Shown here piece after piece: positions 1 to 9,680 of a DNA stretch of 64,000 bases. The stretch spans positions 296,260,044 through 296,324,043 of the forward strand of contig CM057337.1 in NCBI GenBank assembly GCA_030015575.1. The letters run 5' to 3'. Below the pieces are notes generated by a model. It did no database searches, had not been told where the DNA came from, and saw nothing but the letters and a program-made list of their open reading frames with translations. Position 1 is the first letter of the stretch; each line of letters opens with the position of its first letter. The position numbers and the translations under genes were made by a program. Origin of the DNA: Agapanthus africanus (taxonomy: Eukaryota > Streptophyta > Magnoliopsida > Asparagales > Amaryllidaceae).

Positions 1-892
1 GGGCTTTGGTTTAAGCCGGATCCTACTATTAGATTTTTTGGATTACTTTAGTCTCATCGCATTCGCATTCGGTCGGAATGCGGATGTAGGTATGTATATA
101 CAGATAAGGGGTATCCTTGTGATCCGTCACGAGTTTACTTTAGATGTCGCCGTATCTTTTTATTGTTGTAAACATTTGGGTTAATATTTACTAATGGAAA
201 TTATGAGCTAAAAGACATGATTAGGAGCATTAATTGTGACACATGCACAAGTGGTGACTCATGGTCTCTTTCTTTGTGCATGTGTCACATTTTTGATTGA
301 TTTGTGGGTTGATATGATGAGAGGAAAGAGAGAGGGCAGCCATGTAAAGCGTTTGCTCTTGTATTATTCTTATTCTCACTCTCTCATTTGATCATAGAAC
401 ACACAAGAAACAAAAGGCTTCTTCTTCTTCTTCATCTTCTTCTTCTTCTTGCTCTAGCTCACAACCTCCATTGATGGCATCATCCTCAACCTCCATCCAT
501 ACACTCTCATGTGTTGAAAATCAATGGATGCTTGAGACAAAGTGATCACACACATTCTCTACTTCACCTTGGACACGTCAGCTAGCGAACTTCGTGCCCG
601 AGTTTCTTCGGATGTAGCGGGAGCCCGTAAAAAGACTCGATGATGTGGTACCCTTTCCGACGAGGAGATCGAGATTGGAGATGCTGCGAGGAGCTTGGGA
701 TGGCGGCCAAAGACCGAAGGACACGGATCGATCGGTATAGCTTTTCTATCCCCTCTCTAGTTTGCTAGTTATAGGTTAATGGTTCGATCCGGGATTAAAG
801 TCTGCGATTGCGCCGGTTTCAAATTTAGAAAAAGTTTTTATTTCCACATTTTGGCCTCGGACAGAAGGCCGGGGCGCTACCGTAGACTTATA
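1..892 (+). mobile_element. Family A copia LTR, 3' portion, plus strand
   Basis: This is the end of a plus-strand LTR that begins outside the window. Its first bases (GGGCTTTGGTTTAAGCCGG) are the reverse complement of part of the family A LTRs at 2400-2440 and 42880-42910. Its last 25 bases match the family A LTR terminus with a degraded end (GACTTATA instead of GCACTTACA). No primer binding site follows; instead the sequence continues inside a family B LTR in the opposite orientation. It is therefore most likely the 3' LTR of an element lying to the left. The right border is set by comparison with intact LTRs and could be off by a few bases. Confidence 0.7.
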
Positions 893-1434
893 GTATAACG
901 TCAGACCCCAATAGCCTGATATGTCATGCCGATGCAGTGTCCATAACAGTTCGAGAAACTACTGATAACACTTACCAGTAAATCTCAGCAACCCTGGCCA
1001 GGGATTTCCTATTATGGCCAATCGAGTATAGCGCAACATCAATCGTCTATACCGGGAGAGACGAATCCACTCCTATCGCTCATTGCCTCCATGTGACTCG
1101 GGACTGTACCCAAAATCCACCTTTTTGCACGATCTCTTGACCGTGGTATGGGGGAAATCAAAGCATAGTGGGAATCACACAAGAATCTATGACGATCTCG
1201 GGTCGACAGACGAACCTGTACAAGTGTCACCAGAGAACTACTATCTGACGATAGTTATAATACCATCTAGGAGTTCTCGGCGAGTCCGTTCAGTGTACCC
1301 AGTCTCCACTGAGCACCCGTATACCTTCTCTGATGTCAAACATCAATGGATATACGATCATCCATCGCCCATCACATGGGTCGAGAAGCATATACGCTAG
1401 TCTACTCTGGAGTATCGATGCCCTGTCTCGATAC
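893..1434 (-). mobile_element. Host family B copia, 3' LTR piece 1
   Basis: This matches the middle of the family B LTRs at 23620-24160 and 31600-32140, including the conserved block with CCGGGAGAGACGAA and TGCCTCCATGTG. It stops in CTCGATAC, where element A1 is inserted. The same LTR resumes at 16105 (TCCCACGACTAGGAAC), matching the continuous CTCGATACACCCACGACTAGGGAC in the other copies. The first part of this LTR is missing because the plus-strand LTR ending at 892 interrupts it. Confidence 0.75.
1430..1434. repeat. Target site duplication of element A1 (GATAC)
   Basis: GATAC directly precedes the TG of the A1 left LTR and recurs at 16100-16104 directly after the terminal CA of its right LTR. 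Five bases is the usual duplication size for LTR retrotransposons, so this fixes the outer borders of A1. Confidence 0.85.
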
Positions 1435-3673
1435 TGTAAGTGCACGGCGGCGCCCCGGCCGTCAATCCGATGCCGGAATGCGGAAGCGGTGATTTACTTT
1501 AATTTTCATAACCGGCACCACCGCGCACTATAAACCCGGATCGTGCCATGAAACTAGTCCTAGCTAACTACAAGATGGGGAAGAGAGATATACCGAGCGA
1601 TCCGTGTCCTCCGGTCTTCTCGCCGTCGTCCCGATCTCCCGCGGAATGTCCGGTCTCCACCTCCTCGCCGGAAGGGCACCACATCGCCTGCTTCTTTTAC
1701 GGGCACCCACCTCTATACCGAGGCAACTCGGGCACGAAGTTGGCGAGCCGACGTGCCCAAGGTTTGCTGTAGAATGTGTAGTGCTCATGTCTCATTTCGG
1801 GGTAGTGGATGTTGCCTTTTAGTGGAGGGATGAACCATGGAGTTTTACTTGGGAATTTTGGTGAAGAAAAATGATATGAGATCAACTAAGACCCCCCACT
1901 CAAAATGGGACATCCCCCATTAGAAGTGGCCGGCCATGCATGAATGGAGAGAAGAGAGTGAATGAGGGAGTGTATGGATCAATGAAAGAAAATAAGCCCA
2001 CACTCATATAAGAGAGAGAGAGAAGGTTACAATGATAAACAATTATCACAAAAGGAGAACCTCACTCCATCAACCTCATCATTTCCAAAAGTCAAGTAAT
2101 CATGAAGATAGAAGTCAAGCAATGATGGAGTAAACAAGTCAAATGATGGTGCAACCATCATGACACATCAATATGCAAAGACCCCCTTCCAAATTGCTTA
2201 TTTGCACAAATTCAAATAAGCCCTCCTCCACCAATCTTCGGCCAATGATAGATACAAAAGAAATATGGCCGAAACGGAAAGCAAACTTGCAACTCAAAAA
2301 AACTGGTCCCGTAATAAATTACAGGAAAACCCCGATACTGTGTATACACACCCGCATCTGTATTCCAACCGAATACAAATGCAATGAGACAAAATCTACA
2401 CTGTACTATACTAGGATCCGGCTTAAACCAAAGCCGGCTAGTATTATCCGTCCAATCCTGATCCGTGCAATACCACACGTATCTGATCGAACCCTGCCAT
2501 ATATCCACACGACCTTTAGTAATAACCGTCCGATCCTGATCCGTGCAATACCGCACGTATCTGATCGAACCCTGCCATATCTCCATTCGGCCTCTACAAC
2601 GTTTCGCCCGAAACTTGAGTAACTGAATGTGGGGGACTCTAAAGACTCGTCAATACTATGGCTGTGGATTTAACCGCTAGCACGCCAGAGGTATTAGCTA
2701 TACATGACGGGCCACCAGCTATTGACCGAAAGGGACGTCGATGAGCGAACTCATCCTGATACCCTACTGAGCCTGTCAGTGACAATATCCGTACAGTCCA
2801 GTCCGTTCATCTATGAGCATCGCTTGGCGGGCCTAGGGGGTTGGTAAAAGTCAGACCCCGAAAAGCGGTACAAGTCGTGTCGGAGTGAAGCCCAGAACAC
2901 CCTGAGATACTACTGGAATACCTACCAGTAAATCTCCTGCCTTGGCCAAGGACTTCGTGTAATAGCTCTCCTAGACACAGCGCGACCTCACCCCCAATAC
3001 CGGGAGAGACGAACCCCTGAAGATCCGCTCACTGCCTCCATGTGGCTCGGGACTGTACCCAACTAAAACCTGTTTGCACGTCTCCTTTGAGCGTGGTAGG
3101 GTAGTAATCAAAGTACAATGGGAACTCACACGAGACAAATGACGATCCTCAGGTCGATGAACCAACCTGTACACATGTCACCAGGGAACTGCTATCTGAC
3201 GTCAGGTATAAGACCAACTAGCATGTTCCCGGCGAGTCCTGTCCGGTGTACTCATAACCCAATGAGCACCTGTATACATCTTAGGTGAACCAACTGACAC
3301 CAGTGGCTTGTGAGACCGGCCACCGCCCCTCGTCGGGGTCTCGACTGTATACACTAGTCTACACTGGAGTATCGATGCCCTATCTCGAAACTCCCATGAC
3401 TAGGGACCTTTTAAGGATGTGCTTATAAACTACCAGCTCCCACGTATATGATCGCCCTCATACTGCTGGCAGTCAAGCAAGAATCCTATAGGCTCTATCA
3501 ACGTGCAATAGTGACCTATCAGGTCACTTAAAGCAGTACACGATGATAAAGGTAAACCAGATAGCATACTATCATCTTGAGTAAAACTGTCCTACTGGAA
3601 TAGGTCCTCCCTCAATCATTGAAATCACGTGCCTGTGATCCAATAATTGACTCTGAGGGCACTATCTCCAACA
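1435..3673 (-). mobile_element. A1 3' LTR (2239 bp)
   Basis: On the plus strand it runs from TGTAAGTGCACGG to ATCTCCAACA; in the sense of the element it starts TGTTGGAGATAG and ends GTGCACTTACA. It pairs with the split 5' LTR at 9420-9680 plus 14124-16099 (2237 bp in sum). It includes a 78-bp tandem duplication and the LTR core block shared with families B and D. Open frames inside it are not convincing genes. Confidence 0.9.
2448..2603. repeat. 78-bp tandem duplication in A1 LTR
   Basis: Two copies begin with CCGTCC at 2448 and 2526 and contain the same ATCCTGATCCGTGCAATACC stretch. The same duplication is in the 5' LTR of A1 (14874-15029), so it predates the insertion of A1. Element A2 has a single copy at the matching place (about 42905-42985). 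It creates a fake repeated peptide in a 149-codon open frame. Confidence 0.85.
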
Positions 3674-3688
3674 ATCTCCCACTTGCAC
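3674..3688 (-). other. A1 polypurine tract
   Basis: ATCTCCCACTTGCAC on the plus strand, so GTGCAAGTGGGAGAT in the sense of the element, lies directly against the 3' LTR. The same 15-base sequence precedes the 3' LTR of A2, B4 and the host, and a near-identical one precedes that of D5. A polypurine tract primes plus-strand DNA synthesis in LTR elements. Confidence 0.85.
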
Positions 3689-3689
3689 T

Positions 3690-6600
3690 CAAGGCTAATT
3701 ATTGCGATGTCGCATACTCACAGCCTGTGTGATACCGAACACCCAACTCCTCTACTAGTCAGTCTCACAAAACTCGTTTCCGAAACTTTTGCGTTCGAGG
3801 AATAGCCTCAGTGAGTGGATCCGCCACGATGTTTCTTTCTATGTCTCTCTATATCTCAAGTTCGCGGAGAAACCCATCTCCCGAAATGAGCAATACCTGT
3901 CTTAGAATATGTCTGGATGTCTGATGGGACCTAGCTCATAAGTGAACTCCAAATCCAAACTTCTTAGACTGTATCGTCAACTGAACTTAATCAGTATCCT
4001 GCGCCATGCCTCCCTCAGTATTGCCTTGGATCACCTGTCCAAACTACTGCCCCTCGTCAGAAGGAAAACCTATAACTCTGACAACCTCCTTGTCGTCCAG
4101 GTCACCTTGGAAGCCTGGAATGATAACTGTCTCCCGCATGAGGCTGTCGTTATCATATCCCTAAAACATTCACTGATGTTCTAAAACTGCTTCCGACTGT
4201 TTCTCCAGGATTGGATCAATGTCAACTTATTGCATCTAATGCATGAACAACACCTGGTGTGGTACTTGACATCTCATGATTTACTCAGTTGCTTGAGCAA
4301 GTGATCTGCCAATCATGCACATCCCTCTCCCCTTTAGTCTATAAGACACCTTTAGAGAGGGTGACTCCATCACCTGCAGGTACACTACCGTGCCAGGAGT
4401 CGTCCATTCTAAATACTCTTAGAATGCTGTCTAAGTACCCTTAATTGGGAAACCACCCAAATCTAGATCTAAAACCATAGATTTAGTAACCAGTATGTCT
4501 GATATATTGTCCATTTCCATTGTGGAGAAACCACTGTGTGACGACTAAAGTATAACCGATCGTAGTATAGGAATATCACTTCCTACTCTGTGTATGTCAT
4601 CCAAATACCATGACATCACACCCTACTACCTTCTCAACAGATCCATCCCCTATTCTGGTGAAGTCAAACATATGACTGTCACATCAGAAATTGATGATCT
4701 ATCTCCGCTACTGCTGCTTCAGTCTATAAATAGACATAAGCCACCTTTCCACCAATGCTTCCGCTGCTCCCACTGACTAAGACAACGCTCTGGCAGAGTC
4801 ATATATACGTACACTTCTAAAGTCAGTTTAGAACGACGCTATACTCATCCTCCCGCCGGGTCTCGCAGCCTGGAACAACATCAATGGCAGGTGTGGGTAA
4901 ACAAGAACTTCCCTGTCACCGTCCTTGAGACTACCGGAGTACCTCTCGGGTGCCTGAAGTTACCCACCGTATCTGCGGAGTGGCCAATGGAATGTCAAAC
5001 CAGATTGAATCTTTAGGTTCCTATCAAATCTTCAGCAATCGTTTGTGGTTCTGGAATCACTTCCATTTCTACCATACTCCCACTACTGTTTTCTGAAAAA
5101 AAATACATTTTTATTAAAACTGTGGCGAGTCTAGAACAATATCACTATTGATCTTCCAGATAGTAGAAAGTCAACCCTCGTCATAGCCTGGGTCAACCCA
5201 CAAACAGCCATTATAGAAACGTGCCTTGAGTTATCCTGTGTCTGGTTTTAATGATAAGTCGGACAACTCCCCTTACCTTAAAAATGTTAAGATATGAACT
5301 GTTCTATATCCAATATAGAACCAGAGGCACTGATTTAATTGAACCAGATTCAAATCATGCAGCTGTCTCCAGTGCATGTCAACTAAATGGAAAGAGGCCG
5401 ATCAGCGTTACTCACCTTAGGAATGCTTCCAATTATGAGTAACCTGAAAGAGAAGCAAATTCTCTCAATCACTACTATCAACTGAATACCATACTCAAGT
5501 ATCTACATCTCCGATCACTTTGAAGAATCCCGATACTTGCAATATTTGGTTCTCTACTTTATTCATATACCTATAACTTCTCAAAATTCGGACCCTGTGT
5601 TTCCACGAAACACCTGTCTAAAAACTAGAGAAGTCATAAGTAAACCGAATATAGTACGAGGACCAACCCCTCTGTCCTGATGGACCCTGGACAACATACA
5701 ATACTCTGTATAAGTCCCTTGTGTCTGATAACTCATTCACTATGTGTCGTAGGTTGAAAACTGTACTTATGGTTATGAAGAATTACACTGCTGTTCAATG
5801 CTCCTTACCTAATCATCCACTAATATAGGTAAATGTCATGGACATAATTTCAAAAAGATAAATCTCACTCTATAAAAATAGACGTACAGATATATCAATT
5901 TGAAATTGGTGCATAACAGCGGATATTCAAAACCAAATATTTGCCGTCCGGCAACCAACCCAGGTGACTTCCTCAAATATCACCGATTACAACGAATCCC
6001 GATATAATGAGGATGATCACCTAATTCCCAATAACTTACTCCCACTCATCATCTGTAAAGCCATACAGATGTGAGAATCATACCTGGTAAATACATACCC
6101 TGGAGCAAGATCTGATTGGGAAATCAGTTTTCCTTTAACAGTACACAGTGAAACTGAAACATTTAATTATTTCGATGGGGTATCCCGGTATTCCTAGTAA
6201 TGCCTCTTCCATTATCCAGATTCACAACTGTAACCGTGTAATTCTTTGCCATCTTTCCAAATCCCTTTCTATGTCTTTAGTCATTACCTTCTGTACACCC
6301 CTTTTGGCCAAATGGTTTTCTTCCTTCCCTACCGTTCGGCACCAGCCTATGGTTTGGAAAAAGACTATCCAATAAGCATAATGGGTTTACTGTCCTAATC
6401 CTAGGAACACTCGCAATGCGAGAGAAGGTGAAGATAAAAGACAACCGAATAAACCTTATTCCTATTTCTCCTGAACCAGAATCCATCCCCGAACTGGAAC
6501 AAGCTCCTTTCGAGTTCGTATATAACCATACGATGGAGTATCCAATAAACTGTGGATCTTCGTGGTGATACGGAGTGTCCGGGAGAAATACAAAGGTGAT

Positions 6601-7105
6601 TTAGGATTGGCGAAGAAATACTTGGTATGGTCGTGAATAGCAGTCGCAATTTACTTTGCCCTCTTACTAATCACTTGCTTTGTCTTAACTTAATACCTTC
6701 TGCACGCCATCGTTATGCTAATTGGTTTTCTTCATTCCCCACCGTTCGGCACCAGCCTAAGGTTTGGAAGAAGACTATCCAATTTGCGTAATAGGTGTAC
6801 TGTCTTCTAGACTAAGGAGTACTCGCAACCTGAAAGAAGGTAAAAGGAAAAGACAACTGAATAGTCCTATCCGTTTTCTCCAGAACCGGAAACCATCCTC
6901 AAATAAATTCCTTCGAGTTCGTATATAACCATACGATGGTTTTGACCAATGGAAGTGGACGTTCGTAGTAATATGCGGTGTCCTGGAGAAAAGGGTAAAA
7001 GTAGGAGTGGCAATGAGGTTTGCGACTCTGACAATCCAAAATCTAGTGTTAAAGAAGGTTCGGTTAATTTTGGTCACTGAGTCATAGTCTTAGGGTCGGG
7101 TCAAT
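3690..7105 (-). pseudogene. A1 pol remnant (PR-INT-RT-RNaseH), no gag
   Basis: The region is collinear with the pol regions of B4 and the host and lies between leader and PPT, but no long frame survives. A YLDD codon string sits at 4596-4607, at the place of the reverse transcriptase YVDD motif of B4 (25092-25103). The region around 5540-5690 matches the B4 integrase segment weakly. The expected start (a GCGACC-ATG-type context in the host) reads ATT here. The segment 6270-7080 is a tandem duplication. No gag or zinc knuckle was found. The identification rests mainly on position and on alignment with better copies. Confidence 0.6.
6270..7080 (-). repeat. Tandem duplication of about 410 bp in A1 pol region
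   Basis: TGGTTTTCTT...ACCGTTCGGCACCAGCC occurs at 6313 and again at 6723. Downstream blocks also repeat, including TTCGAGTTCGTATATAACCA at about 6510 and 6915. The two copies have diverged in sequence and length. A2 carries the same arrangement (46671 and 47078), so the duplication is ancestral to family A. No protein family was recognised in either copy. Confidence 0.75.
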
Positions 7106-7404
7106 GGTCGCTACCAAAGAGAGAGAAAAGAAACACTCAGCGTGCACTCTAACCTAGATCAGAATGGTTACCAATTTATCTAATCTGGAAACCTCCCACT
7201 GTACCATCAAATTCTCCTCCAAACCTGAAAGAAAAATTAGCCGGGATCACCCGAGGAGTAAACCAACTCATCAGTAGGAATCGGGATCCAACTATCATCG
7301 CATGATAACGTGACGGAATCCGCTCACGTTATCACACTCCAGAAGGTATGCGCATATTTGGCAAGTTTCAGTTTCTTTAGAAACTCCTGGTGTGATTTTT
7401 ACCC

Positions 7405-7643
7405 CATGCTCTTATGACCTTGGCGTGAGGTCAAAATATCATTAGTCACATGTCATGTTCTACCCGTCATTGTCCAGGTTAATTTGAACCCACCCGTACA
7501 TACCCTTGACGTAGGCCAAAATAGTAGTACGACTGTCCCAAACCAACGCATCTATCTATGCAACAGATAAATACCCGGCAGCTACCAATCACTATGCATT
7601 GGCGTGAGGTCAAAATACATAGCTTGAATACTACCGAATATCT
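7405..7643 (-). ncRNA. Three-hairpin array, A1 copy
   Basis: Three loop boxes start at 7420, 7506 and 7599. Copies 1 and 3 share TTGGCGTGAGGTCAAAATA exactly; copy 2 reads TTGACGTAGGCCAAAATA. Each lies between complementary flanks: CATG..ATGA/TCAT..CATG for copy 1, CGTAC/GTACG for copy 2, CTATG/CATAG for copy 3, plus an outer AGATA/TATCT (7565-7569 with 7639-7643). Spacing of 86 and 93 bases matches B4. It is interpreted as an RNA structure of the retroelement transcript, not as an independent gene. Confidence 0.6.
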
Positions 7644-7754
7644 AACTGAAATGACGAAGGGCTACGAATGGTTTCTGGTGAAAACCTTTAACGTAATGAA
7701 CCTGATATCGTTGAAGGAACGAATAGCTTTATAAAAATATAGTGACGAAAACCT

Positions 7755-7992
7755 TTGCTAAAGAGGTCACTCCCGGTGAAGGGATCTCGGCTCTTTCCCC
7801 GTAGAATGAGGTGCAGGATATTCCAACTGAATACCACGATGCAAAGCAAAAGTAATCGTCTATAGTGAAGTTATTGTCCTGGCACAATCTTTTTGTCCAA
7901 GGGGTCACTCCCGGTGAAGGGATCTCGACCCTTGCCTCGTCGACTGAGGAGCAGGATATTCCAACTGAATACCACGATGCAAAACAAAAGAG
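7755..7992 (-). repeat. Duplicated unit of about 140 bp with stem-loop, A1 copy
   Basis: Two units share GTCACTCCCGGTGAAGGGAT in a loop. The stem is AAAGAG/CTCTTT in the first (7760-7765 with 7791-7796) and CAAGGG/CCCTTG in the second (7898-7903 with 7929-7934). Both also end in ATACCACGATGCAAA. In one minus-strand frame they encode a repeated GERAEIPSPGVTSLAK-like peptide, but that frame is broken in B4, so conservation seems to be for RNA rather than protein. Confidence 0.7.
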
Positions 7993-8169
7993 AACGTCCT
8001 TGCAATAACAGCTTTTTGAAAAGTGTTCCAACAACATCAGAATAGGTTTGTTTTTAACTTGCATTGATCCGAATCAACACAGTCCCATCAATTGATCACA
8101 CCAATAAAGAACGAAAATAATGACGTACGTATATGCCAACCGCATTCGCCACTGGGTCCCGTCATTACC

Positions 8170-8190
8170 CGTTAGGTTAGCTAACTAACG
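8170..8190 (-). other. CGTTAGGTTAG stem-loop, A1 copy
   Basis: CGTTAGGTTAG is followed at once by CTAACTAACG, giving about ten pairs with one bulged G. A2 (48515-48537) and B4 (28457-28479) keep both arms with a different loop (CT and GG). Confidence 0.55.
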
Positions 8191-9160
8191 ACAGAGCGGA
8201 GACTGGACTAGCGCGGATGCAAAACATATACAACATCTACTAGTAAATATATATATATATATATATCAATATATAATATTTCGCTCAAGGCGTGATAAAA
8301 TGCAACATCATAGAAATGTACAGCATCACAGAACAATACAGATATCTGGGATCCCCGGGTTTCACAGAGCCGCTACTGAATCCCGACGTTCCCCTGGTCG
8401 TGTGGATAGCCTGTGCAATGAAATCCTAGACCCCTACGGGCGCGGCAAGTTACCCGCCAAAACCTGAAGCGAGGCAGCCCCCTTCAGCAACGTGAATGGA
8501 CCACCCGGCACTTCACGGAATCCGGTAACTTCGGCACCCCTCCTGGGTTAACCTGTACCCCCTACGAGTGCGGCGAATAGCCCGCCAATTCTAGAGTGAA
8601 GCCCCCTCCGTCTCAATGCCGTGAGATGCGGGCTTGTTGCCCTCTAGAACCCGGCTATCCGTGCACCCCACCTTGGGGTAATCCTAGTACAGAAAGTAAA
8701 ATATACATACAACGGGTACATCGACCGCAACCTGGTCGTGCCCCAAAATAATAATACAAACAGGCAGTGACGGCAGTCCACATGTCGGACGCTCGTCCTG
8801 CAATAACAAATGTACATAATACAACAAAAAAACTGTACTAGCATTGCATCCAGGCTATCCCCCACGACCAATCCGCAACATCACAGAACATCAACGTGAA
8901 TATCACGTTCGCAAATCCGTCTAACCGGGCTATAGCAGTTAGACAGAATTTACCGATCAAGTGACATTCACGGTCACAGATATAATGTAAATACTGTGAA
9001 CCAATGTGTTTAAAATATCCGATCGATCAAAATTACCAAGTGAGCCCCAAAGCACTACTGTAGCACATAAAGAAATTCTGGGCCCAAAAATAATATTCGA
9101 GAAACCACATTTTCAACCCATAAAGCAACTGCAGAAATTTGATACGGCAAGGACATCATA

Positions 9161-9208
9161 GTGCGGCGGAACCGCGGCCCAAAGAGGGGTTTGGCCGCGG
9201 CTCCGCAC
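9161..9208 (-). other. GC-rich hairpin near PBS, A1 copy
   Basis: GTGCGG and CCGCGGCC pair with GGCCGCGG and CCGCAC across a loop, with a small internal mismatch. It lies about 210 bases from the LTR edge on the leader side. Matching hairpins lie at the same distance in A2 and B4. Confidence 0.6.
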
Positions 9209-9405
9209 TCCAATTGTCGAGTTATTGTATCAAATTTCTACAGAATGCTTAGAACTTCCTGCAAGTTTTTCTGCACTATACTGAAAAATTTTTAGAGACC
9301 AAAAAATTTCGACCGAAACTGATGCATGAGAAAAACGCGGTTTTGGAATTTTGTTCAATCGAAGATGTAAACACATTAGACCAAGCTAGACTATGTTAAT
9401 GGCGA

Positions 9406-9418
9406 GGCTCTGATACCA
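9406..9418 (-). other. A1 primer binding site (initiator Met tRNA type)
   Basis: In the sense of the element it reads TGGTATCAGAGCC, one base from the end of the 5' LTR. This is the usual plant copia site complementary to the 3' end of initiator methionine tRNA, where minus-strand DNA synthesis starts. Confidence 0.9.
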
Positions 9419-9419
9419 C

Positions 9420-9680
9420 TGTAAGTGCACGGCGGCGCCCCGGCCGTCAAACCGATGACAGAATGCGGAAGCGGTGATTTACTTTAATTTTCATAACCGG
9501 CACCACCGCGCACTATAAACCCGAATCGTGCCATTAAACTAGTCCTAGCTAACTACAAGATGGGGAAGAGAGATAAACCGAGCGATCCGTGTCCTCCGGT
9601 CTTCTCGCCGTCGTCCCGATCTCCCGCGGAATGTCCGGTCTCCACCTCCTCGCCGGAAGGGCACCACGTCGCCTGCTTCT
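9420..9680 (-). mobile_element. A1 5' LTR piece 1
   Basis: This starts TGTAAGTGCACGGCGG next to the PBS and matches 1435-1695 of the 3' LTR closely. It stops at GCCTGCTTCT, where the gypsy-like solo LTR is inserted, and the LTR resumes at 14124. Confidence 0.9.

Larger units (their letters stand above)
7106..9405 (-). other. A1 leader (about 2.3 kb, non-coding, structured)
   Basis: This is the stretch between PBS and pol in the sense of the element. It contains no gag-like frame. It holds, reading from the PBS toward pol, the GC-rich hairpin (9161-9208), the CGTTAGGTTAG stem-loop (8170-8190), two units of about 140 bp (7755-7992) and the three-hairpin array (7405-7643). A short TA-rich microsatellite lies at 8248-8270. 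A2, B4 and the host share the order wherever they are intact. Confidence 0.7.

Noticed and set aside
2173..2622. 149-codon frame with a repeated peptide (also at 14599-15048)
   Set aside because: The repeat comes from the 78-bp tandem duplication of a non-coding LTR segment; no domain is recognisable and A2 lacks the frame.
7729..8064. 111-codon minus-strand frame with a repeated ERAEIPSPGVTSLAK-like peptide as a possible gene
   Set aside because: The same units in B4 are not in an open frame, while stem pairing is kept there; RNA conservation explains the data better.
8248..8280. (TA)n tract as promoter or origin
   Set aside because: A simple microsatellite in the A1 leader; A2 has a much shorter tract and B4 only scattered TA steps at the same place, so no function is supported.
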